From VRUE01 sp963730315 (GTDB lineage: Bacteria > Actinomycetota > Thermoleophilia > Solirubrobacterales > 70-9): a DNA stretch of 37,357 nucleotides. The position numbers and the translations under genes were made by a program. Shown piece by piece: positions 22,566 through 31,139 of this stretch. Positions within the stretch are counted from its first letter, which is position 1. The number at the start of each line of letters is the position of its first letter. The stretch lies in the NCBI GenBank assembly GCA_963730315.1, contig CAVSRD010000020.1, positions 1 to 37,357 of the forward strand. Reading direction: 5' to 3'. The notes below the pieces were generated by a model. It was not told the origin of the DNA. It made no database searches and was given only the letters and a program-made list of their open reading frames with translations.

Positions 22566-25500
22566 ATGCCGCTGAAGCTCATACACGGACCCCCAAACTC
22601 AGGCCGCGCCGGCCTGATCCGGCGGCGCTTCGCCGCCGCGCTGGATCGCGATCCGGTCCTCGTCGTGCCGACCGTCGACGACGTCTACTCCTTCGAGCAG
22701 GAGCTGTGCGAGGGCGGCGCCGCGCTGGGCGGCGCAGCGACGACCTTCAGCGGCCTCTTCCGGACGGTGGCGACGGCGGGCGGCGAGCCTCCGGTCGGGG
22801 AGCTGACGGGGGCGCAGCGGCTGCGGGTCGTCTCGCTGGCGATCGCCGAGCGGCGCGGCCGGCTCGGGCCGCTGCGCCGCTCGGCCGCGCGCCCAGGCTT
22901 CGCGCCCGCCTTCGAGCGGTTGCTCGACGAGTTGCAGGGGGCGGGCCTGGAGCCGCCGGCGGTCGAGGCCGCCGCCGGGACGCTTGAGGGTTCCGCGTAC
23001 CTCGGCGACCTGGCGTCGCTGTTCGCCGGCTACGCCGAGCTGCGCGACCGCCTCGGCCGCACCGACTCGCACGGGATCGCGCGCCGCGCCGTCGCGCTGC
23101 TGCGCGAGCCGGGCGGCTTCTGGCGGCGCCCGGTGTTCCTCTACGGGCTCGACGACCTGACCCGCAACCAGTTCGAGCTGATCCGCTCGCTCGCCGCGGC
23201 AAGCGAGGTGACCGTTGCCCTCCCCTACGAGGAGGGCAACGCGGCGCTCGCCGCGCGGGCCTCGCTGCTGGAGAGGCTGCGCGGCATCGGGGTCGCCGAG
23301 GAGACGGCGACGAATCCCGACCCCGGCAACACGCCCTCTCCCCTCCTCTTCCACCTGGAGCGCGGCTTCGGCGCCGCCGCGCCCGAGCGCCGCCCGCCCG
23401 ACGAAGCGCTCGTCCTGCTCCGCTCGGCCGGGGCGCGAGGCGAGGCCGAGTCGATCGGCGCCGAGGTGGCGAGGCTGATCGCCGGCGGCGTCGACCCGGG
23501 CGAGATCGCGATCGCCCTGCGCGACCCGGCGCGCCGCGGGCCGCTGATCGCCTCGGTGCTCGAGTCCTACGGGATCGGGGCGGCGCTGGAGGCGGAGCTG
23601 CCGGTCGCCTCGACGTCGGTGGGCGGGACGCTGCTCGCGCTGCTCTCCGCGACGCTCGGCGGGGGCAGTGCCGCCGACCTGCTGCGCTTCCTGCGCGGTC
23701 CCTCGGGGATCGCGGCCAGTCGCGTCGACTGGTTCGAACGGGCGCTGCGGCGCCGCCGGATCGGCACTGCGGCGGCGGCGCTCGAGCTGTGGGAGGAGCG
23801 CTACGGCGAACCGCCCCACGACGTGGCGCGGATCGGCAAGGCGGCTGGCGACGGCGGCGCCCAGCTCGCCGCCTCGGTCGGCCGGCTCGCAACGACGATG
23901 GCCTCCCGCCCGCTGCGCGGCGAGGAGGACGGGCCGCAGCCAGGCCCCGGCGACGGCCTGGAGCTGCGGGCCGCCGCGGCGATCTCGGCGGCCTTGGCCG
24001 ACCTCGCCGCCGCGGCGGAGCTGACTCCGGCGGCGCCAGAGCTGGCGGCGGCGATCGAGGCGGTGCGGCTGCGCGCCTGGAGCGGTCCGGTCGAGGGCCG
24101 GGTACGGATCGCCAGCCCCTACGGGCTGCGCGCCGCCCGCTTCGACCACGCCTTCGTCGCCTCGCTTCAGGACGGCGAGTTCCCGCGCCGCGACCCCGAC
24201 GGCGACCCGTTCCTCTCCGAGTCACAGCGCGCCTCGCTCGGGCTCGACCCGCGCCGCGACCCCGACGCCGAGGAGCGCTACCTCTTCCACGCCTGCCTCG
24301 CGCTGCCGCGCGAGCGGCTCTTCCTCTCCTGGCGCGACAGCGACGAGAACGGCGTCGCCGAGTCGCGCTCACCGCTGCTCGACGAGGTGCGCCGCCTGCT
24401 CGAGCCTCCCCCGGGCGGCGAGGCGCCAGACCCGCTCGAGGCCGCCCTCGCCCGCGGCCGCGACCTCACCCGGGTCGCCCACCGGGTCGGCGAAGCGCCC
24501 TCCGAGCACGAGCTGGCGCGGGCGATCGCGGCTTGCGGCCCCGGCGCGAACGCCAACGCGCTGCTCGGAGCGGCCGGCGCCCCCGGGGCGGCCGCCGAGC
24601 GGGTCGCGGCACGGCTCGGGGCGGCGCGGAACGCCGAGGCCGCCACGCGCGCGCCCGGACCGCTCGCCAACCCGGCGGCGCTCGAGTCGCTCGCCGCGGT
24701 GCCCGCCTACGGAGGCACCACCCTGGAGGGCTTCGACCTCTGCTCCTACCGCTGGTTCGTCTCGCACGAGCTGGACCCCCAGCCGCTCGACCCGGTCGCC
24801 GACCCGCTGCTCCAAGGCGGCTTGATGCACGCCGTGCTGGAGCGCCTCTACGCCGAGCGGCCGGGCGGCGACCCGCTCCCCCGTCCCGCCTCGCTCGGCG
24901 CCTGGACCGAGCGGGGACGCGAGCTGCTCGGCTCGGCGGCCGCCGAGCGCGAGCTGGGCGGACACCCGGCGGAGCGGGCGATCGTGCGCCGGGTCGAGGG
25001 GCTGCTGGAGCGCTTCCTCGCCGAGGAGTCCGGCCGCGAGAGCGGTTTCGAGCCCTGGCTGCTGGAGGCCCGCTTCGGCGAGGAGGACGGCAGCGACCGC
25101 CCGGCGCTGGAGATCGACGGCTGGCGCCTCCACGGGGCGATCGACCGCGTCGACCGCGACCGCAGCGGCCGAGCGCTGGTGATCGACTACAAGCTCTCCG
25201 GCGCAGTCACCGCACGCCAGAAGCTCGAGGAGGAGGCGAAGCTGCAGCTGCAGCTCTACCTGGTCGCGGTCGCCGAGCTGTGGGGTGAGGAGCCGGTCGG
25301 CGGCCTCTACCACCCGCTGCGCGGCACCTCCTCGCGGCGGCCCCGCGGCGTGGTGCTGGAGGAGGTGGCGGACCAGCTCGCCTCCTACGGCCTCTCCCGC
25401 ACCGACCTCGTCGACCGCGAGGGGTTCGACGCGATGCTCGACGAGGCGCGCCGGCGTGCAGGTGAGATCGTCGGCCGGATGCGGCGCGGAGAGATTCGCC

Positions 25501-25625
25501 GCGACCCCGGTCCGCGCCGCGGCCTGCGCGGCCACGGCATCTGCCCGCCGTTCTGCGACTTCGCGCCGATCTGCCGCCGCGACCGGGCGCCGGCAGAGCC
25601 GCGCGAAGAGGAAGGCGAGGACTAG
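22566..25625 (+). CDS. addB: AddB-like subunit of a helicase-nuclease (PD-(D/E)XK nuclease with Fe-S cysteines)
   Basis: A 1019-residue protein with a degenerate SF1 helicase body and a C-terminal RecB-family nuclease. It would form a complex with the next gene product to resect double-strand breaks for RecA loading. Nuclease residues: H755 in GLMHAVLERLY, D860 in GAIDRVDRD, D874 and K876 in VIDYK, then QLQLYLVA. Four cysteines for an iron-sulfur staple are C726 (DLCSYRW) and C993, C997, C1003 (CPPFCDFAPIC). Near the N-terminus, where an ATP loop would be, the sequence is HGPPNSGRAG, lacking GK(S/T), so ATP binding is probably lost. ATG at 22566; TATGCT at 22545-22550 is a possible -10. The stop overlaps the next start by one base. 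Confidence 0.85.
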   Translation: MPLKLIHGPPNSGRAGLIRRRFAAALDRDPVLVVPTVDDVYSFEQELCEGGAALGGAATTFSGLFRTVATAGGEPPVGELTGAQRLRVVSLAIAERRGRLGPLRRSAARPGFAPAFERLLDELQGAGLEPPAVEAAAGTLEGSAYLGDLASLFAGYAELRDRLGRTDSHGIARRAVALLREPGGFWRRPVFLYGLDDLTRNQFELIRSLAAASEVTVALPYEEGNAALAARASLLERLRGIGVAEETATNPDPGNTPSPLLFHLERGFGAAAPERRPPDEALVLLRSAGARGEAESIGAEVARLIAGGVDPGEIAIALRDPARRGPLIASVLESYGIGAALEAELPVASTSVGGTLLALLSATLGGGSAADLLRFLRGPSGIAASRVDWFERALRRRRIGTAAAALELWEERYGEPPHDVARIGKAAGDGGAQLAASVGRLATTMASRPLRGEEDGPQPGPGDGLELRAAAAISAALADLAAAAELTPAAPELAAAIEAVRLRAWSGPVEGRVRIASPYGLRAARFDHAFVASLQDGEFPRRDPDGDPFLSESQRASLGLDPRRDPDAEERYLFHACLALPRERLFLSWRDSDENGVAESRSPLLDEVRRLLEPPPGGEAPDPLEAALARGRDLTRVAHRVGEAPSEHELARAIAACGPGANANALLGAAGAPGAAAERVAARLGAARNAEAATRAPGPLANPAALESLAAVPAYGGTTLEGFDLCSYRWFVSHELDPQPLDPVADPLLQGGLMHAVLERLYAERPGGDPLPRPASLGAWTERGRELLGSAAAERELGGHPAERAIVRRVEGLLERFLAEESGRESGFEPWLLEARFGEEDGSDRPALEIDGWRLHGAIDRVDRDRSGRALVIDYKLSGAVTARQKLEEEAKLQLQLYLVAVAELWGEEPVGGLYHPLRGTSSRRPRGVVLEEVADQLASYGLSRTDLVDREGFDAMLDEARRRAGEIVGRMRRGEIRRDPGPRRGLRGHGICPPFCDFAPICRRDRAPAEPREEEGED

Positions 25626-28600
25626 TGCCCGGCCGCGCACCGACCCCCGAACAGGCGGCGGCGATCGCCGCCGCGCAGCGCCGCGTGCTGGTCGAGGCGG
25701 GGGCCGGGACCGGCAAGACCGGGACGATGGTGGAGCGCTACTGCCGGCTGGTCTGCGAGGAGGGGGTTCCCGCCGACGCTGTGCTCGCCTTCACCTTCAC
25801 CGACCGTGCCGCCGCCGAGCTGCGCGAGCGCATCCGCGCCGCCCTGGAGCTGCGCGCCGCGGGCGGCTCGGCGCGGGCGCGCGAGCTGCTGACCGGGATC
25901 GGCGCCGCCTGGGTGACGACGATCCACGGCTTCTGCAACCGCCTGCTCGCCGGCCACCCGGTGGCGGCCGGGGTCGACCCCGGCTTCCGGGTGCTCGACG
26001 CCCCGGAGGCAGCGCGCCTCGCCGACGAGGCCTTCGACCGCGCCCTGGAGGACTTCCTAGCGGAGGGCGACGAGCGGCGCGAGGGGACGGTCGCCGCCTT
26101 CGGGATCGGCGGCCTGCGGGCGATGGTCGGGGGCGTCCACGCCGAGCTGCGCAGCCGCGGGATCGCCTCGCCGCGGCTGCCCGAACCGCCCCAGCCGGAC
26201 GTCGAGGCGGCTCTGCGCCGCGCCGCCTCGGCGGCCGCCGAGGCGCTGGCGGAGCTGGGGCCGGCAAACTCGAGTCGCGAGCTGCTCGAGCGGGCCGTGG
26301 CGACGCTCGACCGGGCCGGCGGGGAGGCGCCCGGCCTCGACCGGCTGGCAGCGCTCCGAACCGCCAGCTCCGCCAGGGCGCTGTCCGGGTACCGCGAGGC
26401 GATCGAGGCCGCGGTCGCGCGCGCCGCCGAGGCGGGCGAGGGAGGCGAGGCCTACCGCCACGTCGCGGAGCTGCTGGGGCTGTTCTCGGCCCGCTACGAG
26501 GCGGCGAAGGAGCGCCGGGCCGGCCTCGACTTCGAGGACCTGCAGATCCTCGCCTCCCGCCTCCTCGAGGGGACCGAGCTTGGGGCCGCCTACCGGGCGC
26601 GCTTCAGCCACCTGCTGGTCGACGAGTTCCAGGACACCAACCGGCTGCAGCTGCGGCTGGTCGAGGCGCTACAGGGGCCCGACTGCGAGCTGATGGTCGT
26701 CGGCGACGAGCTGCAGTCGATCTACGGCTTCCGCCACGCCGACCTCGACGTGTTCCGCGAGCAGCGTGCCGCGATCGAGGCCGACTCGGGCTCGCGGGCG
26801 CTGGCCCTGAGCGGAAACTTCCGCTCCCGCCCCGAGCTGATCGGCGCGGTCAATGCGATCGGCGAGCGGCTGCTCGGCGAGGACTACCGGCCGTTGCGAG
26901 TCGGCGCCCTGCCGGAGGATGGCCGCCCCGGCGATGGGACCCCGGTCGAACTGCTGCTCACCGGCCGCGACGGCTGGGATGCGGAGGGAATCGAGCTGGA
27001 GCCGGCGGTCGACGCCCGCACCCCGCCGGCCTCCCTCGCCGAGGCTCGCTTCCTCGCGACGCGGCTGCGCGAGCTGGCCGACGCCGGGGTCGAGCGCGGG
27101 GCGATGGTCGTCCTGCTGCGCGCCTTCCGCAACCTGGACGCCTACGAGGACTCGCTGGAGCGGGCAGGTCTGCGCCCCTACGTGGTCGGCGGGCGCGGCT
27201 ACTGGTCCCAGCAGCAGGTCGCCGACGTCGGTGCGCTGCTGGCGACGATCGCCAACCCGCTCGACGACCAGGCGCTGTTCGGGGCGCTTGCCTCGCCCGC
27301 CTGCGGCGTGACGCCCGACACGCTCTGGCTGCTGCGCGGCGCTGCCGGCCGCGGGCGTCACGTCTGGCCGGCGGTCGAGCGGCTCGCCGGGCGGGGGGAG
27401 GCGGAGCTGGAGGACCCGGGACGGCTGGAGGCGATCCCGGCCGCGGAGCGGGAGCTGCTGGGTCGCTTCGCGGCTGCGCTTGCCGCGCTGCGCCGGCGCG
27501 CCCCCAGGCTTCCTCTCGCCGAGCTGATCGACGCGGCTGTCGCCGATACCGGCTACGACCTGGCGGTGTTGATGCGCCCCTCCGGCGAGGCCCGCTTCGC
27601 CAACGTGCGCAAGCTGATGCGGCTCGCTGCCGAGTTCGAGTCGCGCGAGGGGCGCGACCTGCGGGGCCTGCTCGACTTCCTCGCCGCCCGCTCGGAGGCC
27701 GGCGCCGATGCCCAGGCCGCCACCGCGCTGGAGGGCCACGACGGGGTGAGGATCATGACCGTGCACAGCGCCAAGGGGCTCGAGTTCGACGTGGTAGCCG
27801 TGCCCGACCTGGCGCGCAGCCTCCTGGCCGGGTCCGGAACGCCGCTGCTGACGGTCGGGCGCGAGGCCGACGCGCCACGCGTCGGGATGCAGCTGCGCCG
27901 GCTCGGCGCCGCCTCGATCAACCTCTACTCATACGACGAGCTGCGCGAGGAGGAGCGGCAGCGCGAGGCCGCCGAGGAGCTGCGCCTGTTCCACGTCGCG
28001 GCGACGCGGGCGCGGCGGCGGCTGCTGCTGAGCGGCGTCGTCAAGCCCGAGCCGGGGCGCGACACCAACCTGCGGACGCCGGTAGTCGAGCGGATCGTCG
28101 ACTCGTTGGGGATCGACCGCGAACGCGACTCGACCGTCGCGGCGCCCGCGCCGCAGCCGCGTGCCGGCCTGGAGGCGGGCTTCGGCCCGTCCGAGATGGC
28201 CGTCCGCGTCAACCTCGCCTCGCCCGAGCGGGCGGCGGAGCTGACCGTGCGGCGGGCCGAGGCGGACGTCGCGCCGGACCTCGGCGAGGGCCCGGCACCG
28301 CTGGTCGCACGGCGGCCGCCGGCCGTCCCCAACCGCCCCCTCTCCTACACGGCACTGGGCGCCTACGAGGACTGCGCCTACCGCTTCTACATGGAGAGGG
28401 TGCTCGACCTCGGCGACCGCGGTAGAGGTTTGAGTCGCATACCGAACCCAACGTCGACCGCGCCGGCCACCGGGGGCCCTCAGGCCGACCGTGCCGATCG
28501 AACCGAGGCGGCAGCGCGGGGTGCGGCGGTCCACTCGCTGCTCGAGTGGAGCCAGGCGAACGGATGGGCGGAGCCCGACGGGGCGCTCGCGCGCCGTCAC

Positions 28601-29158
28601 GCCGTCGCCGCCGGACTCGGTCTCGGGGACGCAGGACCGGTCGAGGGGTTGCTCGGCCCGGTGCGCGCCTGGCTGGACTCGCCGCTGTTGCGCGACCGCG
28701 TCCGCGCGGCAGACGCCTCGACGCGGGCCGAGGTGCCGTTGCTTCTGGACGTCTCGGGCAGCGTCCTGCGCGGCTCGATCGACCTGCTGGTCGAACGCCA
28801 GGGCGGGCCACCGCTGGTCGTCGACTACAAGACCGACCGCCTCGACGGCGCCTCCCCGCTGGAGCGCGCCGGCCGCTACGAGGCCCAGCGCGACCTCTAC
28901 GCGCTGGCCGCCGCCGAGGCCCGCGGCGCGTCCGAGGTCGAGGTCGCCTACGTCTTCCTGGAGCGACCGGAGGAGCCCGTGCTCAGCAGACTCGGCCCAC
29001 CCGAGCTGGAGGCCGGCCGGCGACGGCTGACGGAGACGATCGAGCGGATCGCCGGCGGCGAGTTCCCGCCTGCCCCGCCGCAGCGCCGCGACTGGGCGCT
29101 ATGCGAGGGCTGCCCGGCGCTTTTCGGCCGCCTCTGCTCGGGGCCCGAAGGCGTCTGA
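25625..29158 (+). CDS. addA: AddA-like UvrD/RecB helicase-nuclease
   Basis: A 1177-residue SF1A helicase fused to a RecB nuclease domain, the motor subunit of an AddAB/AdnAB-type break-resection complex. Walker A is AGAGTGKT (residues 25-32), motif II LLVDEFQDT (around D333), motif III VGDELQSIYGFRHAD, motif V MTVHSAKGLEFD near 711, and motif VI RLFHVAATRARRRL near 787. The nuclease domain has H970 (AAVHSLLEW), D1053 (GSIDLLVE), D1067 and K1069 (VVDYKTDR). Cysteines C917, C1160, C1163 and C1171 look like an iron-sulfur staple, as in the partner. GTG start shares one base with the addB-like stop, so the pair is coupled. Confidence 0.9.
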   Translation: MPGRAPTPEQAAAIAAAQRRVLVEAGAGTGKTGTMVERYCRLVCEEGVPADAVLAFTFTDRAAAELRERIRAALELRAAGGSARARELLTGIGAAWVTTIHGFCNRLLAGHPVAAGVDPGFRVLDAPEAARLADEAFDRALEDFLAEGDERREGTVAAFGIGGLRAMVGGVHAELRSRGIASPRLPEPPQPDVEAALRRAASAAAEALAELGPANSSRELLERAVATLDRAGGEAPGLDRLAALRTASSARALSGYREAIEAAVARAAEAGEGGEAYRHVAELLGLFSARYEAAKERRAGLDFEDLQILASRLLEGTELGAAYRARFSHLLVDEFQDTNRLQLRLVEALQGPDCELMVVGDELQSIYGFRHADLDVFREQRAAIEADSGSRALALSGNFRSRPELIGAVNAIGERLLGEDYRPLRVGALPEDGRPGDGTPVELLLTGRDGWDAEGIELEPAVDARTPPASLAEARFLATRLRELADAGVERGAMVVLLRAFRNLDAYEDSLERAGLRPYVVGGRGYWSQQQVADVGALLATIANPLDDQALFGALASPACGVTPDTLWLLRGAAGRGRHVWPAVERLAGRGEAELEDPGRLEAIPAAERELLGRFAAALAALRRRAPRLPLAELIDAAVADTGYDLAVLMRPSGEARFANVRKLMRLAAEFESREGRDLRGLLDFLAARSEAGADAQAATALEGHDGVRIMTVHSAKGLEFDVVAVPDLARSLLAGSGTPLLTVGREADAPRVGMQLRRLGAASINLYSYDELREEERQREAAEELRLFHVAATRARRRLLLSGVVKPEPGRDTNLRTPVVERIVDSLGIDRERDSTVAAPAPQPRAGLEAGFGPSEMAVRVNLASPERAAELTVRRAEADVAPDLGEGPAPLVARRPPAVPNRPLSYTALGAYEDCAYRFYMERVLDLGDRGRGLSRIPNPTSTAPATGGPQADRADRTEAAARGAAVHSLLEWSQANGWAEPDGALARRHAVAAGLGLGDAGPVEGLLGPVRAWLDSPLLRDRVRAADASTRAEVPLLLDVSGSVLRGSIDLLVERQGGPPLVVDYKTDRLDGASPLERAGRYEAQRDLYALAAAEARGASEVEVAYVFLERPEEPVLSRLGPPELEAGRRRLTETIERIAGGEFPPAPPQRRDWALCEGCPALFGRLCSGPEGV

Positions 29159-29171
29159 TCAAACCGATCAG
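29155..29171. terminator. Small hairpin covering both convergent stop codons of addA-like and xseB
   Basis: CTGATC-aaacc-GATCAG is a perfect 6-bp stem containing the TGA of both genes. It might act as a weak bidirectional terminator in this 9-bp gap; there is no U-run. Confidence 0.35.
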
Positions 29172-29389
29172 GGTGGCGCCTGCTCGAGCTTCGCCGCCAG
29201 CTCGTCGAGCCGCAGCTCCTGCAGGCCGGCGCCGACGGCGTCGAGCTCGGCCGCGCAGTAGGTGACCAGCTCGCGGCCCTCGCGGCACAGCTCGAGCGTC
29301 TCGCGGAGGCCCGCCTGGTTCGAGTCGAGCCGGTCGATGATCTCCTCCAGCCGCTCGACCGCTGCCTCGTAGGAATCAGGTTCCGCCAT
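29168..29389 (-). CDS. xseB: Exodeoxyribonuclease VII small subunit
   Basis: A 73-residue helical-hairpin protein, normal for XseB. It joins XseA in exonuclease VII, which degrades single-stranded DNA to oligonucleotides. The signature SYEAAVERLEEIIDRLDSN followed by GLRETLELCREGREL is clear. The ATG at 29389 lies 14 bp inside the 3' end of xseA, the usual overlapping order; a longer upstream frame is only the shadow of xseA. Confidence 0.93.
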   Translation of the reverse strand: MAEPDSYEAAVERLEEIIDRLDSNQAGLRETLELCREGRELVTYCAAELDAVGAGLQELRLDELAAKLEQAPP

Positions 29390-30728
29390 CGGGTCGCTCG
29401 ATCCTAGCCTTGACCCGGCCGTCGGCGAAGCGCAGCCCGACGCGCTCTGCGGCGAGCGCGGCGGCGGCGCTGGTGACCGGCTCACCGCCGGCGTCCTCGG
29501 CCAGCGCGTAGCCGCGCTCCAGGGTGCGCTCGGGGTCGTGGGCGCGCAGCGCCACCGCGGCGCGGCGCAGGGCCTCGCGCCGGGCGCGCAGCGCCGCGGC
29601 GGCAGAACGGTCGATCGTCGCCGAGCGGCGGCGGTTCCCCAACGCCTCCGCGGCGGCGCCCTGGACGGCTCTGCGGCCGACCCGATCGAGGACGACCAGC
29701 GCGATGCGGCGCTGGAAGGAGAGCCGCTCGCCGACCCGGCGCTCCGAGGCAGCGCGCAGCTCCCGCGTCTTCTGGTTGAGCGCGGCGCGCTCGCGACGCA
29801 GCGCCCGGGCCGGTCCCCGGGCCAGGGCGACGAGGTGGCGGCTGCGGACGCCGATCGCGCTCTCCCCCGCCCGCCGCAGCGAACCGGCACAGCGCTCCAG
29901 CCCGCGCCGCGCCTCGATGCAGTCGAGCGGCACCGCCGCCTCGGCGGCGTGGGTCGGGGTCGAGCAGGCGACGGCGGCCACGTCGTCGATCAGGGTCGAG
30001 TCGCGCTCGTGGCCGACCGCGCTGAGCACCGGCACGCGCAGCATCGCGACGGTGCGGCACAGGGTCTCGTCGCAAAAGGCCCAGAGGTCGGCGAGGCTGC
30101 CGCCGCCCCTGGTGACGACGATCGCCTCCACCTCGGGCCGCGCCGCCAGGTCCTGGATCGCCGCCCCGATCGCCGGCGCGGCGCGGCGGTCCTGCACCGG
30201 GGCGAACGCCCAGACCACCTTGCCCGCCCAGCCGCGGCGCCGCAAGCCGGCGAGCAAGTCGCGGCGCGCCGCCCCGGACTCCGCCGTCACCACGCCGATC
30301 GCCCGCGGCAGCAGCGGACGCGGCAGCTGCTTCTGCAGCTCGAACAGGCCCTCGGCACGGAGCTGCTTGCGCAGTGCCTCCAGCCGAGCCAACAGGTCGC
30401 CCTCGCCGGCGAGGCGGAGATGCGTGACCCGAAACGAAAAGCCGGGCGAGGACGTCGGGCTGCCGATGAAATAGTCGGGCCCTCCCGCCGCCACGAACTC
30501 AGCGCCGTCGCGCAGCGCGCCGTCCGGCAGCTCCATCCGCTCCAGCTCGTTCGCCCATACCGTGCACGGCACCGCTCCCTCGCTGTCGCGCAACTCGAAG
30601 TAGGTCTGCTTTCGGGTCTGCCGCAGGCCGGTGACCTCGCCGATCAGCTGAACACGTGCCCGCTTGCGCAACTCATCGCGAAGCGTCTTCGCGTAGCGAC
30701 CGACCGGAAATGGCCCAGGCAGCTCCAC
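29376..30728 (-). CDS. xseA: Exodeoxyribonuclease VII large subunit
   Basis: The 450-residue catalytic subunit of exonuclease VII. The N-terminal OB-fold domain shows IGEVTGLRQTRKQTYFELRD and VPCTVWANELERM. The catalytic core has LPRAIGVVTAESGAARRDLL, VEAIVVTRGGGSLADLWAFCDE and VPVLSAVGHERDSTLIDDVAA, then STPTHAAEAAVP; these are strict XseA signatures. A helical C-terminal part rich in Arg and Ala binds the small subunits. The GTG start at 30728 has TAGCCC 6 nt upstream, suggesting a leaderless message. It precedes xseB with a 14-bp overlap. Confidence 0.95.
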   Translation of the reverse strand: MELPGPFPVGRYAKTLRDELRKRARVQLIGEVTGLRQTRKQTYFELRDSEGAVPCTVWANELERMELPDGALRDGAEFVAAGGPDYFIGSPTSSPGFSFRVTHLRLAGEGDLLARLEALRKQLRAEGLFELQKQLPRPLLPRAIGVVTAESGAARRDLLAGLRRRGWAGKVVWAFAPVQDRRAAPAIGAAIQDLAARPEVEAIVVTRGGGSLADLWAFCDETLCRTVAMLRVPVLSAVGHERDSTLIDDVAAVACSTPTHAAEAAVPLDCIEARRGLERCAGSLRRAGESAIGVRSRHLVALARGPARALRRERAALNQKTRELRAASERRVGERLSFQRRIALVVLDRVGRRAVQGAAAEALGNRRRSATIDRSAAAALRARREALRRAAVALRAHDPERTLERGYALAEDAGGEPVTSAAAALAAERVGLRFADGRVKARIERPDGGT

Positions 30729-30734
30729 GCCCCA

Positions 30735-30740
30735 GGGCTA
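30735..30740 (-). promoter_or_regulatory. Possible leaderless -10 box of xseA
   Basis: TAGCCC on the minus strand lies 6 nt before the GTG. It lacks the final T of the consensus, so it is weaker than the others, and it is just inside the gap after hxlR-like (30738). Confidence 0.35.
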
Positions 30741-31067
30741 TCCGGCGCGCTTCCATTCGCGTGCCCAGGACCGGAGCTCGACGATCGCCGGGCGCAGCCC
30801 CGTCCCGGCCTCGGTCAGCGAGTACGTGACCCGCACGGGCGACCCGGCTTCGACCTCGCGCTCGACCAAACCCTCGACCTCCAGCTCGCGCAGCCGCTGC
30901 GAGAGCAGCCTGTCGGAGAGCCCCGGCACTGCCTTGGCCAGCTCGCCGAAGCGCAGCGGGCCCTCGGTCAGGGCGCAGACGATCGCCCCCGTCCAGCGCT
31001 TGCCGATCAGCTCGATCGCGGCGTGGAAGTGGGGGCAGACGCCCGTCGGCTGCTCTGTCGTGGGCAT
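30738..31067 (-). CDS. HxlR-family winged-helix transcriptional regulator
   Basis: A regulator of about 109 residues. The family pattern is clear: VCPHFHAAIELIGKRWTGAIVCALTEGPLRFGEL with the N-terminal Cys common in redox-sensing members, then LSDRLLSQRLRELEVEGLVERE and VRVTYSLTEAGTGLRPAI. Such proteins bind as dimers to short palindromes. I use the ATG at 31067; a GTG at 31076 is possible. GGAG close to the ATG fits only loosely. A perfect 6-bp-arm palindrome lies 20 bp upstream, between this gene and the divergent MarP-like gene, so autoregulation and control of the protease are plausible. Confidence 0.9.
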   Translation of the reverse strand: MPTTEQPTGVCPHFHAAIELIGKRWTGAIVCALTEGPLRFGELAKAVPGLSDRLLSQRLRELEVEGLVEREVEAGSPVRVTYSLTEAGTGLRPAIVELRSWAREWKRAG

Positions 31068-31086
31068 CGCCTCCACCGTGGAGCGA

Positions 31087-31103
31087 GCTTACTAAACGTA
31101 AGC
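31087..31103. promoter_or_regulatory. Palindromic operator candidate for the HxlR regulator
   Basis: GCTTAC-taaac-GTAAGC has perfect arms with a 5-nt spacer and is AT-rich against its surroundings. It lies between the divergent hxlR-like (start 31067) and MarP-like (start 31140) genes. Confidence 0.55.
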
Positions 31104-31139
31104 GATGGGCCTGTGGGTTCGGCCTGCTTGTATTCGCCC

